Shown: piece by piece, positions 56,113 through 64,000 of the stretch
How the letters are laid out: every line of letters begins with the position of its first letter
Numbering within the stretch: position 1 is the stretch's first letter
Origin: Pleomorphomonas sp. T1.2MG-36
Lineage (GTDB): Bacteria; Pseudomonadota; Alphaproteobacteria; Rhizobiales; Pleomorphomonadaceae
DNA: 64,000 bases
Assembly (NCBI RefSeq): GCF_950100655.1
Contig: NZ_CATNLY010000045.1
Span: forward strand, 62,001 to 126,000
Direction of reading: 5' to 3'
The notes under the pieces: model-generated
Databases searched by the model: none
What the model saw: the letters and a program-made list of their open reading frames with translations, nothing else
What the model was told of the DNA's origin: nothing
Program-made: the position numbers and the translations under genes

Positions 56113-56835
56113 TCAGGACGCGATGGCCGCTTTCTGCAGCTCGATCAGCTGGGCGATGCCACCCTTGGCCAAGCCGAGCAATTGCTGCAGCTCGGCTTCC
56201 GAGAAGGGAGCACCTTCGGCGGTGCCCTGGATCTCGACAAGGCCGCCGGAACCGGTGATCACGAAGTTGGCGTCGGTCTCCGCGGAGGAGTCCTCGATAT
56301 AGTCGAGGTCGAGCACCGGAACGCCATCGGAAATGCCGCAGGAAATGGCGGCGACATGGTCGCGCAGCACCTTAGCATTGGCGGGCACCAGATTGCGCCG
56401 GCGCATCCACTCGATAGCGTCATAGAGCGCTACGAAAGCACCGGTGATCGAGGCGGTGCGGGTGCCGCCATCGGCCTGGATGACGTCGCAGTCGATCACG
56501 ATCTGCCGCTCGCCGAGAGCGATCAGGTCGACGACGGCGCGCAGGCTGCGGCCGATCAGTCGCTGGATTTCCTGCGTGCGGCCAGACTGCTTGCCGGCAG
56601 CGGCCTCGCGCTTCATGCGCTCGCCGGTGGCGCGGGGCAGCATGCCGTACTCGGCGGTCACCCAGCCCTTGCCACCGCCGCGCAGCCACGGCGGCACCTT
56701 CTCGTCGACCGAGGCGGTGACCAGCACATGGGTGTCGCCGAATTTGACGAGGCAGGAACCTTCGGCGTGGCGCGACACGCCGCGCTCAAGGCTGACGGGA
56801 CGCAGTTCGTCGGGAGCACGACGGGAAGGGCGCAT
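56113..56835 (-). CDS. rph: Ribonuclease PH
   Basis: A 240-residue phosphorolytic 3' exonuclease for tRNA maturation. [13 protein letters not shown] at the start, [19 protein letters not shown] (about residues 59-77), [15 protein letters not shown] and [19 protein letters not shown] (about 115-133) are intact. The ATG at 56835 is the family start; a very long frame reaching to 57579 is antisense to the next gene. hrcA, the frequent divergent neighbour, is not here. Confidence 0.97.
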   Translation of the reverse strand: MRPSRRAPDELRPVSLERGVSRHAEGSCLVKFGDTHVLVTASVDEKVPPWLRGGGKGWVTAEYGMLPRATGERMKREAAAGKQSGRTQEIQRLIGRSLRAVVDLIALGERQIVIDCDVIQADGGTRTASITGAFVALYDAIEWMRRRNLVPANAKVLRDHVAAISCGISDGVPVLDLDYIEDSSAETDANFVITGSGGLVEIQGTAEGAPFSEAELQQLLGLAKGGIAQLIELQKAAIAS

Positions 56836-57015
56836 GGGTTCTCCATAGAAATCGGATGCGGTAGCGACGGCTCCGCAAGGTTGCGCCCTTGTAGCCCTCT
56901 CGGGGAAGCTCCGTAAAGGGCGGTGATCGATGAACCGGCGGGAAAGCGGCGCTTCATTCCGGCCGAGGGGCGTGTATAAGGGGCCGAAGATCCCTTTCCT
57001 GCCGGACAAACCGCC

Positions 57016-58122
57016 TTGGCAAAGCCGCCCTCCCCCGCAAAGCCCGCTTCTCATGCCGGCCGTCCTCCATTCCGCAAACCGGACCGGTCCCAGGCCGCCG
57101 GGAAAGAAACGGAACGACAGGAAGCGCGCAGTCGCGAACCGCGCGGTCCGGCTCGTCCATCGGGAGCCGCAGCGCCGAAACGGCCGATGCCGGCCGTTCT
57201 CGGCCCGCGTCTCGCCAGCGAGCAGGTGAGCTCGCTGCTGGTCACCGAGGGTTGGGACGACTACCGCCTTCTGGATATGGGCGAGGGCGAGAAACTCGAA
57301 CGCTACGGCGCGCTCACCGTCATCAGGCCCGAGCCGCAGGCCATGGGGCCGCGCCGGTTGGCGCCGTCGGTGTGGGCAGCGGCCGGCGCCGCCTTCACCG
57401 GCGACGTCGAGGAGGATGGCCCGGGTCGCTGGCGGACAGAGCCCGGTATCGGTACCGCCTGGGAAATGCGGGTGATGGGACTGCCCGTCGTCTGCCAACT
57501 GACCGCCTTTCGTCATGTCGGCATCTTTGCCGAGCAAATCGCCCACTGGACCTGGATGGTCGAGCGCCTCAAGGCCCATCGCGGACCGGAAAAACCGAAG
57601 CTTCTCAACCTGTTCGGTTACACCGGCATTGCTTCACTGATCGCCGCCGAGGCCGGTGCCGAGGTGACGCACGTCGACGCCTCCAAGAAGTCCGTGGCCT
57701 GGGGGCGGGAAAACCAGGCGCTCGCCGGTCTTGACGCCGCCCCCATACGTTGGATCGTCGATGATGCCGTGAAGTTTGCCGAACGCGAGGTGCGTCGCGG
57801 CAAGCGCTATGACGGCATTCTGCTCGACCCGCCGCGCTTCGGCCGCGGTCCGGACGGCGAGGTCTGGTCGCTGGAAGCCGACCTGCCCCATCTTCTCGAT
57901 CTGACGCGCCAGATCCTGGCGCCGGGACCCGCCTTCGCGGTGCTGACGGCCTACGCCATCCGCGCTTCTTTCCTGTCCATTCACGAGATCACCGCCGATC
58001 TTCTCGGACACCGTCCGGGCACGATCGCCTCGGGTGAACTTGCTGTCCGCGAGACCGGCGACGCGGAGCGGCCGGGCCGGCTGCTCGCCACCTCGATGTT
58101 TTCACGTTTTATCGGAGCCTGA
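57016..58122 (+). CDS. Class I SAM-dependent RNA methyltransferase (RlmI/RlmK-like)
   Basis: A 368-residue protein with a disordered, Pro/Ala/Arg-rich N-terminus (about 1-60) and a Rossmann methyltransferase domain. [32 protein letters not shown] (in two parts, about residues 197-228) is the SAM site; [11 protein letters not shown] (about 271-281) is the DPPR motif typical of rRNA m5C/m7G enzymes. Start is TTG at 57016; ATG at 57187 would remove only the disordered part. The target base is unknown. Confidence 0.82.
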   Translation: MAKPPSPAKPASHAGRPPFRKPDRSQAAGKETERQEARSREPRGPARPSGAAAPKRPMPAVLGPRLASEQVSSLLVTEGWDDYRLLDMGEGEKLERYGALTVIRPEPQAMGPRRLAPSVWAAAGAAFTGDVEEDGPGRWRTEPGIGTAWEMRVMGLPVVCQLTAFRHVGIFAEQIAHWTWMVERLKAHRGPEKPKLLNLFGYTGIASLIAAEAGAEVTHVDASKKSVAWGRENQALAGLDAAPIRWIVDDAVKFAEREVRRGKRYDGILLDPPRFGRGPDGEVWSLEADLPHLLDLTRQILAPGPAFAVLTAYAIRASFLSIHEITADLLGHRPGTIASGELAVRETGDAERPGRLLATSMFSRFIGA

Positions 58123-58125
58123 GCC

Positions 58126-58953
58126 ATGGCCGACAGGGAAAGAGCGCCCGGCGCCGTCCGGCAGATCACCTCGCTCACCAACCCGCTGGTCAAGGACATC
58201 CGGGCCTTGGCCATGAAGAAGGCCCGCGAGGAAACGGGCCGCTTCATTGGGGAAGGTTTGAAGCTCGTCACCGATGCGTTGGAAGAGAACTGGCCGATCG
58301 CTGCCATCGCCTATGCGCCGGCGGTACGCGACCAGCCGCATGTCGCCAAAGCCGCGGCCGCCGTCAGGGCGCGCGGTGGCGATGTGCTCGAAATGTCGGA
58401 GGCTGTGCTTGCCAAGATCACCCATCGCGACAACCCGCAGATGGTGGTCGGCGTGTTCGGGCAGAGGCTGAAGCCGCTTGCCGAGGTCAAGCCGGGCGAG
58501 GGCGAGGTCTGGGTGGCGCTCGAACAGGTGCGCGACCCTGGCAATCTCGGAACCATCATCCGCACGGTGGATTCCGTGGGCGCCAAAGGCGTCATCCTGG
58601 TCGGCGAGACCTGCGACCCCTTCTCCTTCGAAACGGTGCGCGCCACCATGGGCTCGCTGTTCCATGTGCCACTGGTAAAAACCGGGCGCGACGCTTTCCT
58701 TGCCTGGGCCAAGACCACGGGGGTTCGTCTCGTCGGCACCCATCTGAAGGCGACGCACGACTATCGCAACGTCGAAAGCCGTGCGCCGACTGTGCTGGTG
58801 ATGGGCAACGAGCAGGCGGGCATGACCGACGACATGACCGGGGCTTGCGACGTCCGCGTCAAGATCCCGATGGCCGGTCGCGCCGACAGCCTCAATCTGG
58901 CGGTGGCAACCGGCGTCATGCTCTACGAACTTAGGCGCGGTCAACTGACCTGA
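58126..58953 (+). CDS. TrmH/SpoU-family RNA 2'-O-methyltransferase
   Basis: A 275-residue SPOUT enzyme with an N-terminal substrate-binding region (ITSLTNPLVKDIRALAMKKAREETGRF in pieces) and C-terminal trefoil knot: EQVRDPGNLGTIIRT (about residues 132-146), VLVMGNEQAGM (about 224-234) and VKIPMAGRADSLNLAVATGVMLYE. All three SpoU motifs are intact. It follows the other methyltransferase by 3 bases, and overlaps the convergent GNAT gene by 13 bases. rRNA versus tRNA target is unresolved. Confidence 0.92.
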   Translation: MADRERAPGAVRQITSLTNPLVKDIRALAMKKAREETGRFIGEGLKLVTDALEENWPIAAIAYAPAVRDQPHVAKAAAAVRARGGDVLEMSEAVLAKITHRDNPQMVVGVFGQRLKPLAEVKPGEGEVWVALEQVRDPGNLGTIIRTVDSVGAKGVILVGETCDPFSFETVRATMGSLFHVPLVKTGRDAFLAWAKTTGVRLVGTHLKATHDYRNVESRAPTVLVMGNEQAGMTDDMTGACDVRVKIPMAGRADSLNLAVATGVMLYELRRGQLT

Positions 58954-59468
58954 GCCAGCTCCTTGTAGTAATAGAGCGTGCCGGTATAGCCGCCGTGCGG
59001 CTTCAGCGCGTAATTGGGAATCTCGCCGGCGAGGCGGAAGCCGCAGCGTTCGTAGAGCGGGCCGGCACCGCCGTCGCTCGCGGTATCCAGGACGATCAGC
59101 TGACGCCCCTTCGCAAGGGCCACCTGTTCGGCCGCTCCGATCAAGGCCGTGGCGATGCCGCGGCCGCGATGGCTGGGGCGCGTCATCATCTTGGCAAACT
59201 CGGCCCGATGCGGCTGGTTGGGCGGACAGTCGAGCAGCAAGGTCAGCGTGCCCACAAGCATCTCGCCCTCGAAGGCGCCGAGCACGACGCGTTGGCCCTT
59301 GTCGGCGGCGGTTAGCGAGCCGCGCCAGAACGCCCGGGCGTCGTCCATGGCAAACGGATGCATGAAGCTGACCGAGCCGCCGCCTGCGACCGTCTCGACG
59401 ATCAGCGCCGCCAGCGCGTCGACGGTCGCTGAATTCAGGCCGAGGGGATGGATGGTGATGTCCGACAT
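58941..59468 (-). CDS. GNAT-family N-acetyltransferase
   Basis: A 175-residue acetyltransferase. The acetyl-CoA motif RPSHRGRGIATALIGAAEQVA lies at about residues 99-119 (cited in part: RGRGIATALI), after FEGEMLVGTLTLLLD. The C-terminal LYERCGFRLAGEIPNYAL is typical. The substrate is unknown. It starts 2 bases beyond the XRE-cupin stop, so the two are very likely co-transcribed. Confidence 0.9.
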   Translation of the reverse strand: MSDITIHPLGLNSATVDALAALIVETVAGGGSVSFMHPFAMDDARAFWRGSLTAADKGQRVVLGAFEGEMLVGTLTLLLDCPPNQPHRAEFAKMMTRPSHRGRGIATALIGAAEQVALAKGRQLIVLDTASDGGAGPLYERCGFRLAGEIPNYALKPHGGYTGTLYYYKELAQVS

Positions 59469-59469
59469 G

Positions 59470-60036
59470 TCAGCTCCTTGCAAGCGCCACCACGTAGCGG
59501 GCCGGCGCGTCGCTTTCGTTCGAAATGGTCACATCAGCCGGCGGCCCGAAGCCGATACAGTCGCCGGCAGCCAGAACGTGCCGCCCGTCCGCATCGGTCA
59601 TGATGAGCTCGCCCTCGATCAGCCAGACCACCTGTCGGATGAAGGCGTAGGTAGCGGCCGGCAGCAGCGCGCTTTTACCGGGCGGCATGGTCACCTCGAC
59701 GATCTCCAGAGGATGATCGGGGCGCAGAAACACTTGTCGGCGGAGATAGCCGGTGTCCGGATCGCGCCACACCGCCTGATCGGCTACCCGCACGAGACGG
59801 TCGGCCCCGGCCTCGGCCCGGACCAGAAGGCTTGCCAGCGTCAGGTCGAAGGCCGCGGCCAAGCGAACCAGCACGCCCGCCGTCGGCGAGGCATCACCGC
59901 GTTCGATCTTGGAAATGGTGGCCTTGCCGACACCTGAGCGCGAGGCAAGGTCGGCCAGAGACCAGCCGCGTCCCTCCCGTTCGAGGCGGATGCGAGCGGC
60001 AAGTCTGGCACCGGTTTCGTCTTCAAAAGTATCCAT
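59470..60036 (-). CDS. XRE-family regulator with cupin sensor domain
   Basis: A 188-residue regulator: HTH at about residues 11-66 (GWSLADLASRSGVGKATISKIERG) and a C-terminal cupin (about 100-180) with GKSALLPAATYAFIRQVVWLIEGEL and LAAGDCIGFGPP. Such regulators sense small ligands and often control the next gene, here GNAT. A 13-bp perfect inverted repeat overlaps its start codon, a strong sign of autoregulation. Confidence 0.9.
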   Translation of the reverse strand: MDTFEDETGARLAARIRLEREGRGWSLADLASRSGVGKATISKIERGDASPTAGVLVRLAAAFDLTLASLLVRAEAGADRLVRVADQAVWRDPDTGYLRRQVFLRPDHPLEIVEVTMPPGKSALLPAATYAFIRQVVWLIEGELIMTDADGRHVLAAGDCIGFGPPADVTISNESDAPARYVVALARS

Positions 60037-60062
60037 TCGTCTCTTTTAGGAGACGAATGGAT
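60031..60062. promoter_or_regulatory. Inverted-repeat operator over the XRE-cupin start codon
   Basis: ATCCATTCGTCTC and GAGACGAATGGAT are perfect 13-base complements with a 6-base centre. The left arm contains the start codon (60034-60036, minus strand). It could bind the regulator itself or fold in RNA to hide the start. Confidence 0.75.
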
Positions 60063-60073
60063 GAAAGACAACG

Positions 60074-60101
60074 AAAAAAGCGGCCGCCACCGGCGACCGC
60101 T
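60074..60101 (-). terminator. Intrinsic terminator after the MHS transporter gene
   Basis: On the minus strand AGCGGTCGCC and GGCGGCCGCT pair over 10 positions (one T-G) with a 3-base loop and run into TTTTT (60074-60078). Confidence 0.85.
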
Positions 60102-60126
60102 TTCGCAACTCTTCGGCCGCTACCCA

Positions 60127-61482
60127 TCAGGCGTTGATGTCGACGCCGCTTGTTTCCTTGCCGAGCACCAGCGAGATGAAGGTGAGGCCAGCCATCACCG
60201 TCAGGTAGATGCCGACCCAGAACGGACTGCCCGCACCATAGGTCCAGAGCGCCACGGCAATGAACGGCGCCACGGCGGCGCCGAGGATCGACGACACGTT
60301 GTAGGAGATGCCAGAGCCGGTGTACCGGATGTTGGCCGGGAACAGCTCGGGCAACAGGGCGCCCATCGGGCCGAAGGTCATGCCCATCAGCGTAAAGCCG
60401 ATGATGAGGAAGGCCATGACGCCGAAGCCGCCGAGCGACAGGATCGGTACCCAGATAAGGCCGAACAGCATGATGGCGGCGGTGACCCAGAGCAGCGTCC
60501 GTCGGCGGCCCCAGCGGTCGGCCCAGGGGCCGGACGCCATGGTGAAGATGCCGAAGAACACCACGCCGACGATCATCATCATGACGAAGGTGCGATAGTC
60601 ATAACCGAGGCCTGGGATCGGCGCCGTGGTGGCGGCGCGGCCATAGCTCAGCGAGAACGTGGTCATCAGGTAGAACAGCACGTAGGTCGCCAGCATGTAG
60701 AACGTGCCGAGGATCAACTCGCGCCAGTGGTGGCGCACGGCATCGGCCATCGGCAGTTTGCGCAACTTGCCGGACTTCACCGTGTTCTCGAAAGCGGCAC
60801 TTTCCACCAGGCTGAAGCGCACCCAGAGCCCGACGATCACCATCACCGCCGAGAACAGGAAGGGAATGCGCCAGCCCCAGTCAAGGAAGGCCAGCGACGG
60901 CCGCGTCGGATCGTCGGACGGCAGCGCCGCCGAGATGATCAGGAACAGGCCGTTAGCGATGATGAAGCCGATCGGTGCACCGAGCTGCGGGAAGGTGCCG
61001 TAGAAGGCCCGCTTACCTTTCGGCGCGTTCTCGGTGGCGACCAGTGCCGCGCCGCTCCACTCGCCGCCGATGGCAAAGCCCTGGGTCAGGCGCATCACCA
61101 CCAGCAGGAAGGGCGCGAACCAGCCGACCGAGGCGTAGGTGGGCAGGCAGCCGATCAGGAAGGTGGCGATACCCATGGTCAAGAGGGCGGCGACCAGCGT
61201 CACCTTGCGGCCGCGCTTGTCGCCGAGGTGTCCGAAGAACACCGCGCCGAGCGGCCGGGCGACCATGGCGGCGCCGAAGATGGCGAAGGAGGAGAGCAGC
61301 GCCGTGGTGTCGTTGCCGGCCGGGAAGAACAGATGCGGGAACACCAGCACGGCTGCCGTGGCGTAGACGTAGAAGTCGTAGAACTCGATGGTGGTGCCGA
61401 CGAGACTGGCGAGGATGACGCGCGCGCGCGAATTTCCGGTGCGGACGGCGCCGGACGAGCCGGCGAGAGTGGTACTGGACAT
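60127..61482 (-). CDS. MFS transporter, metabolite:H+ symporter (MHS) family
   Basis: A 451-residue, 12-helix transporter. SLVGTTIEFYDFYVYATAAVLVFPHLFFP in pieces (about residues 26-54), GHLGDKRGRK (about 83-92) and GGEWSGAALVATENAPKGKR are the ShiA/ProP/KgtP-type signature. The substrate (organic acid or osmolyte) is not predictable. The ATG at 61482 fits the family; a longer frame reaches 61554. The XRE-cupin and GNAT genes follow past a terminator. Confidence 0.9.
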   Translation of the reverse strand: MSSTTLAGSSGAVRTGNSRARVILASLVGTTIEFYDFYVYATAAVLVFPHLFFPAGNDTTALLSSFAIFGAAMVARPLGAVFFGHLGDKRGRKVTLVAALLTMGIATFLIGCLPTYASVGWFAPFLLVVMRLTQGFAIGGEWSGAALVATENAPKGKRAFYGTFPQLGAPIGFIIANGLFLIISAALPSDDPTRPSLAFLDWGWRIPFLFSAVMVIVGLWVRFSLVESAAFENTVKSGKLRKLPMADAVRHHWRELILGTFYMLATYVLFYLMTTFSLSYGRAATTAPIPGLGYDYRTFVMMMIVGVVFFGIFTMASGPWADRWGRRRTLLWVTAAIMLFGLIWVPILSLGGFGVMAFLIIGFTLMGMTFGPMGALLPELFPANIRYTGSGISYNVSSILGAAVAPFIAVALWTYGAGSPFWVGIYLTVMAGLTFISLVLGKETSGVDINA

Positions 61483-61911
61483 GACTTTCCGTTCGTCAGA
61501 GGCATCCACCCGAAAGGTTGAGATCCCTCGGCGACGGCAGATGCACGAAAACAAGGACGGGGAGCGAAAGCTTCTTCGGGCCAGTCAGCTTCTGCTCCCT
61601 TCTTTGCGATGTCTGCGACTGGCGTTGGCAAGCCGAACAGGCATCGTTTGGAAGCGCGCTTATTAGACGAAGGTCGTGCTCATGTTAAGCGGTCAACAAG
61701 CGGCTCTAGCAATTATGTTGCGCATGGCTGCCATGTTGAGACCGAACCGTTCGTGATCGACGGTGCTTTTGAAAGAAAGCAAATGGTTGCCGGGGCATCC
61801 CGACGCAGCCATACCAGCTTCATAGGAACAGAAGGCCCCTCTTTGTTCCCTTCTCGTTCTTGACAGGCGGCGGACCATCCGCTTAGGTTGTAGCGGCTCG
61901 GGAGTAAAGCG
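61483..61911. other. Intergenic region between divergent MHS transporter and comM
   Basis: 429 bases. Apart from the candidate comM promoter at 61860-61888 and weak short stems, no gene or strong repeat was recognised. An 84-codon plus-strand frame (61609-61863) has no family character. Confidence 0.5.
61860..61888 (+). promoter_or_regulatory. Candidate comM promoter
   Basis: A perfect TTGACA (-35) at 61860-61865 is followed after 17 bases by TTAGGT, a poor -10. The comM start is 23 bases further on. It may also drive the recombinase gene downstream of the broken comM. Confidence 0.4.
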
Positions 61912-62571
61912 ATGGTCGCGCACGTCAGGACCGTGTGTTTTCAAGGCGTCGAGGCCACGCCCGTCGACGTTCAGGTCCACATGGGGCCGGGTAGGGTGTT
62001 GTTCAACATTGTCGGTCTTGGCGACAAGGCCGTCACCGAAAGCCGCGAGCGCGTCCGTGCCGCTCTGGCCGCTTCCGGCCTCGCCCTGCCTGCCAAGCGG
62101 ATCACGGTCAATCTGGCGCCCGCCGATCTGCCCAAGGAAGGCAGTCACTACGACTTGCCCATAGCGCTCGGCCTCATGGTGGCGATGGGTGCCCTGCCGG
62201 CCGACGCTCTTGGCGACTATATCGTGCTCGGCGAACTCTCCCTCGACGGGACCATCGCGCCGGTGGCCGGCGTGTTGCCGGCGGCAATCGCCGCCAACGC
62301 CGAAGGATTGGGGTTGATGTGCCCGCGCGCCTCCGGGCCGGAAGCGGCCTGGGCCGACGGCGAGATGCCCATCCTTGCGCCCATCAGCCTGATCGCCGTC
62401 GTCAACCACTTCAAGGGTACCCAAGTGCTGTCGCGGCCCGAACCGAAGGTGGCCGATGCCATGGCGATCCTTCCCGACCTCGCCGACGTCAAGGGTCAGG
62501 AGAGTGCCCGGCGGGCGCTCGAAGTGGCGGCGGCCGGCGGACATAACCTGTTAGTCATATACGGCACATAA
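61912..62571 (+). pseudogene. comM: comM/yifB fragment (Mg-chelatase-like ATPase), truncated by insertion
   Basis: Only 219 residues of a protein normally about 500 long. The N-terminal S5/Lon-like domain (FNIVGLGDKAVTESRERVRAAL; PADLPKEGSHYDLPIALG; GELSLDGTI) is intact, and the ATPase domain begins normally with LADVKGQESARRALEVAAAGGHNLL. The sequence then departs at VIYGT-stop, exactly where GPPGxGKS (Walker A) should come. All ATPase motifs are lost from this side. ComM is a helicase that aids branch migration in natural transformation. Confidence 0.92.
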
Positions 62572-62574
62572 CCT
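62541..62574 (+). other. Putative left attachment junction (attL) in comM
   Basis: Homology to comM ends between about 62550 and 62560. ACATAACCT occurs twice (62541-62549 and 62566-62574), once in comM sequence and once just inside the element. Serine recombinases cross over at a 2-bp core within short att sites; the exact core cannot be placed without the right end. Confidence 0.6.
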
Positions 62575-64000
62575 CGACAAGGCGTGGTGCGCCGGCTATG
62601 GTCGCGTCATGCCAAAGGCCTATAGTTACATCAGATTTTCGACTCCGGAACAACGTCTCGGCGACAGCCTCCGGCGCCAGCTAGAAGCCGCGCGCAACTA
62701 TGCAGCGGAGCAAGGGCTGGAGCTGGACGAGAGTCTAAGAGACGAAGGTCGTTCGGCGTACAAAGGCAAACATCGCGATGACAAGGCTGCTCTCGGGTCC
62801 TTTCTGAAAGCGGTCGAGAAGGGACGGGTTGAGCGCGGCAGCTACCTGCTCGTTGAAAGCCTCGACCGTCTTAGCCGTGAACAAGTGACAGTAGCTCTCC
62901 GGCTCTTTTTGCACCTTATTGAACTCGGACTGACGATAGTCACTCTCGCCGACAAGCGCGTTTATAGTGACGCGTCGCTCCAAGCAAATCCCACCGAGCT
63001 CATCATTTCGATTGTAGTAATGATGCGTGCGCATGAGGAGTCGGAAACAAAGGGAAAGCGTGTAGGTGCCGCGTGGGCAAACAAACGAATTCTCGCGGAA
63101 ACCGAAGGTCGTGCGATGACCCGGATCTGCCCCGGATGGATGCAGCTAAAGGAAGGTCGATATGAACTCATTCCTGAGCGTGTCGATATCGTAAGACGGA
63201 TTCTGCGCGAGTGCATAGGAGGCTCAGGCACTCGCTCGATTGCCTCCGGGCTCAACTCCGACGGAGTTCAGACATGGGGAGTCGGCGGCAAGAAGGGTTC
63301 ACATTGGCACGACAGCTATGTGAAGAAAATCCTCGAAAACCCGGCTCTCGTTGGTGAGTACACCCCTCGCTCTCCACGCGCCGGCGGCACGGAAGCGACT
63401 TCGGGCGCAACGCTTGTCGGCTACTATCCGGCGGTCACCGACCGCGAAACGTGGTTATCGGCACGCGCAGCTATGAGGGCGCGTGCGACGTCATCGGTGC
63501 GTGCTCCGGCCGGACTTCACCGCAACGTTTTGAGTGGCTTGCTCAAGTGCCATGCTTGTGGCGGGGGACTTCATTATATTGATAAAGGCCGGGGGCCGAA
63601 GGCAGGCGCTCCCTATTTGCAATGCGGAAACAGCCTCATGAAGGGGGGCTGTACCGAGAAAGCGAAATATAACTACGAGTCTACCGAGTCGGCCTTGCTT
63701 ATGACGCTCGCTACGAACGCTGTCGATGTTCGTGACGAGACCGTCGATGTCGCGCCATTTATGGGAGCGGTCACTGACGCGCAGGCAACGGTCGAGCGCT
63801 TGCTAGACCTCGTGGCGACAGGTGTGACGTCCGGAGCAGCCGTCGCGCGCCGAATTGCAAAGGCCGAGGCAGACCTCGCCATCGCGCAAACGGCACTCGC
63901 TAAGGCTGAGGAACGCCGCGCACTCGCTGCTTTGCAACCCCTGCGACGGATCCACATCGACTCCGCAAAGGTGGCAATAGCCCTTAGAGAGCGACCTGAC
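62555..64000 (+). mobile_element. Left end of an integrative element inserted in comM (continues past window)
   Basis: Starts near the loss of comM homology and carries a large serine recombinase as its first gene, the standard end layout for such elements. Codons ending in A/T (AGT, CTA, ATA, GTA) are visibly more frequent than in neighbouring genes. The rest of the element and the comM remainder are not in the window. Confidence 0.85.
62609..64000 (+). CDS. Large serine recombinase (site-specific integrase), 3' end outside window
   Basis: 464 codons are open from ATG 62609 to the window end, with no stop. The resolvase domain (about residues 3-155) has YIRFS with catalytic Ser11 and Arg9, then LVESLDRLSR (81-90) and the ESETKGKR segment. 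A Recombinase domain (about 170-260: VRRILRECIGGSGTRSIASGL; YVKKILENPALVGEY) follows, then a zinc ribbon with Cys314, Cys317, Cys339 and Cys348, and a coiled coil (about 415-440). This is the integrase architecture of phages and ICEs. No clear ribosome-binding site precedes it. Confidence 0.95.
   Translation, partial: MPKAYSYIRFSTPEQRLGDSLRRQLEAARNYAAEQGLELDESLRDEGRSAYKGKHRDDKAALGSFLKAVEKGRVERGSYLLVESLDRLSREQVTVALRLFLHLIELGLTIVTLADKRVYSDASLQANPTELIISIVVMMRAHEESETKGKRVGAAWANKRILAETEGRAMTRICPGWMQLKEGRYELIPERVDIVRRILRECIGGSGTRSIASGLNSDGVQTWGVGGKKGSHWHDSYVKKILENPALVGEYTPRSPRAGGTEATSGATLVGYYPAVTDRETWLSARAAMRARATSSVRAPAGLHRNVLSGLLKCHACGGGLHYIDKGRGPKAGAPYLQCGNSLMKGGCTEKAKYNYESTESALLMTLATNAVDVRDETVDVAPFMGAVTDAQATVERLLDLVATGVTSGAAVARRIAKAEADLAIAQTALAKAEERRALAALQPLRRIHIDSAKVAIALRERPD

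Noticed and set aside
56113-57579. A 488-codon version of RNase PH
   Set aside because: The N-terminal half is antisense to the RNA methyltransferase and unlike any RNase PH; the start at 56835 fits the family.
61609-61863. An 84-codon plus-strand frame upstream of comM
   Set aside because: No family resemblance, no clear ribosome-binding site and ordinary random composition.
62735-63255. Minus-strand frames inside the element end
   Set aside because: They are antisense to the serine recombinase, whose reading frame is open and motif-rich throughout.

Overview
This window is high-GC chromosomal DNA from an alphaproteobacterium, most likely of the order Hyphomicrobiales (Rhizobiales). The placement rests on gene order and protein character: rho-mnmE-mnmG-rsmG-parA-parB, hemE beside an RP001/DUF299 gene, a CenR-type regulator, phoR-pstSCAB-phoU-phoB, and secB-fxsA-Tim44-mltA-smr. 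The genus cannot be fixed from sequence alone. No tRNA, rRNA or CRISPR array was seen.

Layout. (1) 1-4.9 kb: glnK with a possible sigma-54 promoter, a UbiH-type hydroxylase, a small L,D-transpeptidase, the regulator cenR, a lone cyclic-nucleotide-binding domain protein and xthA. (2) 5-9.1 kb, minus strand: ffh, chorismate mutase, rpsP, rimM, trmD, rplS. (3) 9.4-19 kb, mostly plus: dapF, a leucine-carboxymethyltransferase-like gene, mtaB, ftsY, ccmCDG, a PLP-homeostasis protein (minus), lolA, yciB, a VOC protein and a PatB-type aminotransferase. (4) 19.1-28.3 kb, minus: parB, parA, rsmG, mnmG, mnmE, rho, hemJ, hemE. (5) 28.35-28.87 kb: a gene-free stretch with the marks of the chromosomal replication origin. 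(6) 28.9-33.2 kb, plus: ppsR, maf, aroE, coaE, dnaQ, nudix. (7) 33-44 kb, minus: cysK, dut, coaBC and the complete phosphate regulon from phoB back to phoR. (8) 44-61.5 kb: ppk2, a glutamine-synthetase-family enzyme, a lipoprotein hydrolase, the xre-smr-mltA-tim44 set, fxsA, secB, a nitrilase, an FAD oxidoreductase, rph-rdgB-hemW, two methyltransferases, GNAT, an XRE-cupin regulator and an MHS transporter. (9) 61.9-64 kb: comM broken at its Walker A motif by the left end of a mobile element, whose first gene is a large serine recombinase still open at the window end.

How it fits together. Genes left of 28.35 kb (back to parB) run leftward and genes right of 28.87 kb run rightward, so transcription diverges from the presumed origin. 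The origin region holds an exact TTAA-N7-TTAA CtrA box, a near match, DnaA-box-like sites and an A/T-rich stretch. An exact 16-bp parS lies about 4.6 kb away between mnmG and mnmE, close to its readers parA and parB. Phosphate sensing (PhoR-PhoB-PhoU), uptake (PstSCAB) and polyphosphate metabolism (PPK2) form one block with a three-repeat PHO box upstream of pstS.

The only clearly foreign segment is the right end. The recombinase gene starts 37 bases after the premature comM stop and continues past base 64000, so any cargo lies outside the window. Within the window the most informative features are the comM integration junction, the origin/parS architecture and several strong unexplained inverted or direct repeats (3537-3564, 2595-2625, 25323-25358, 60031-60062).
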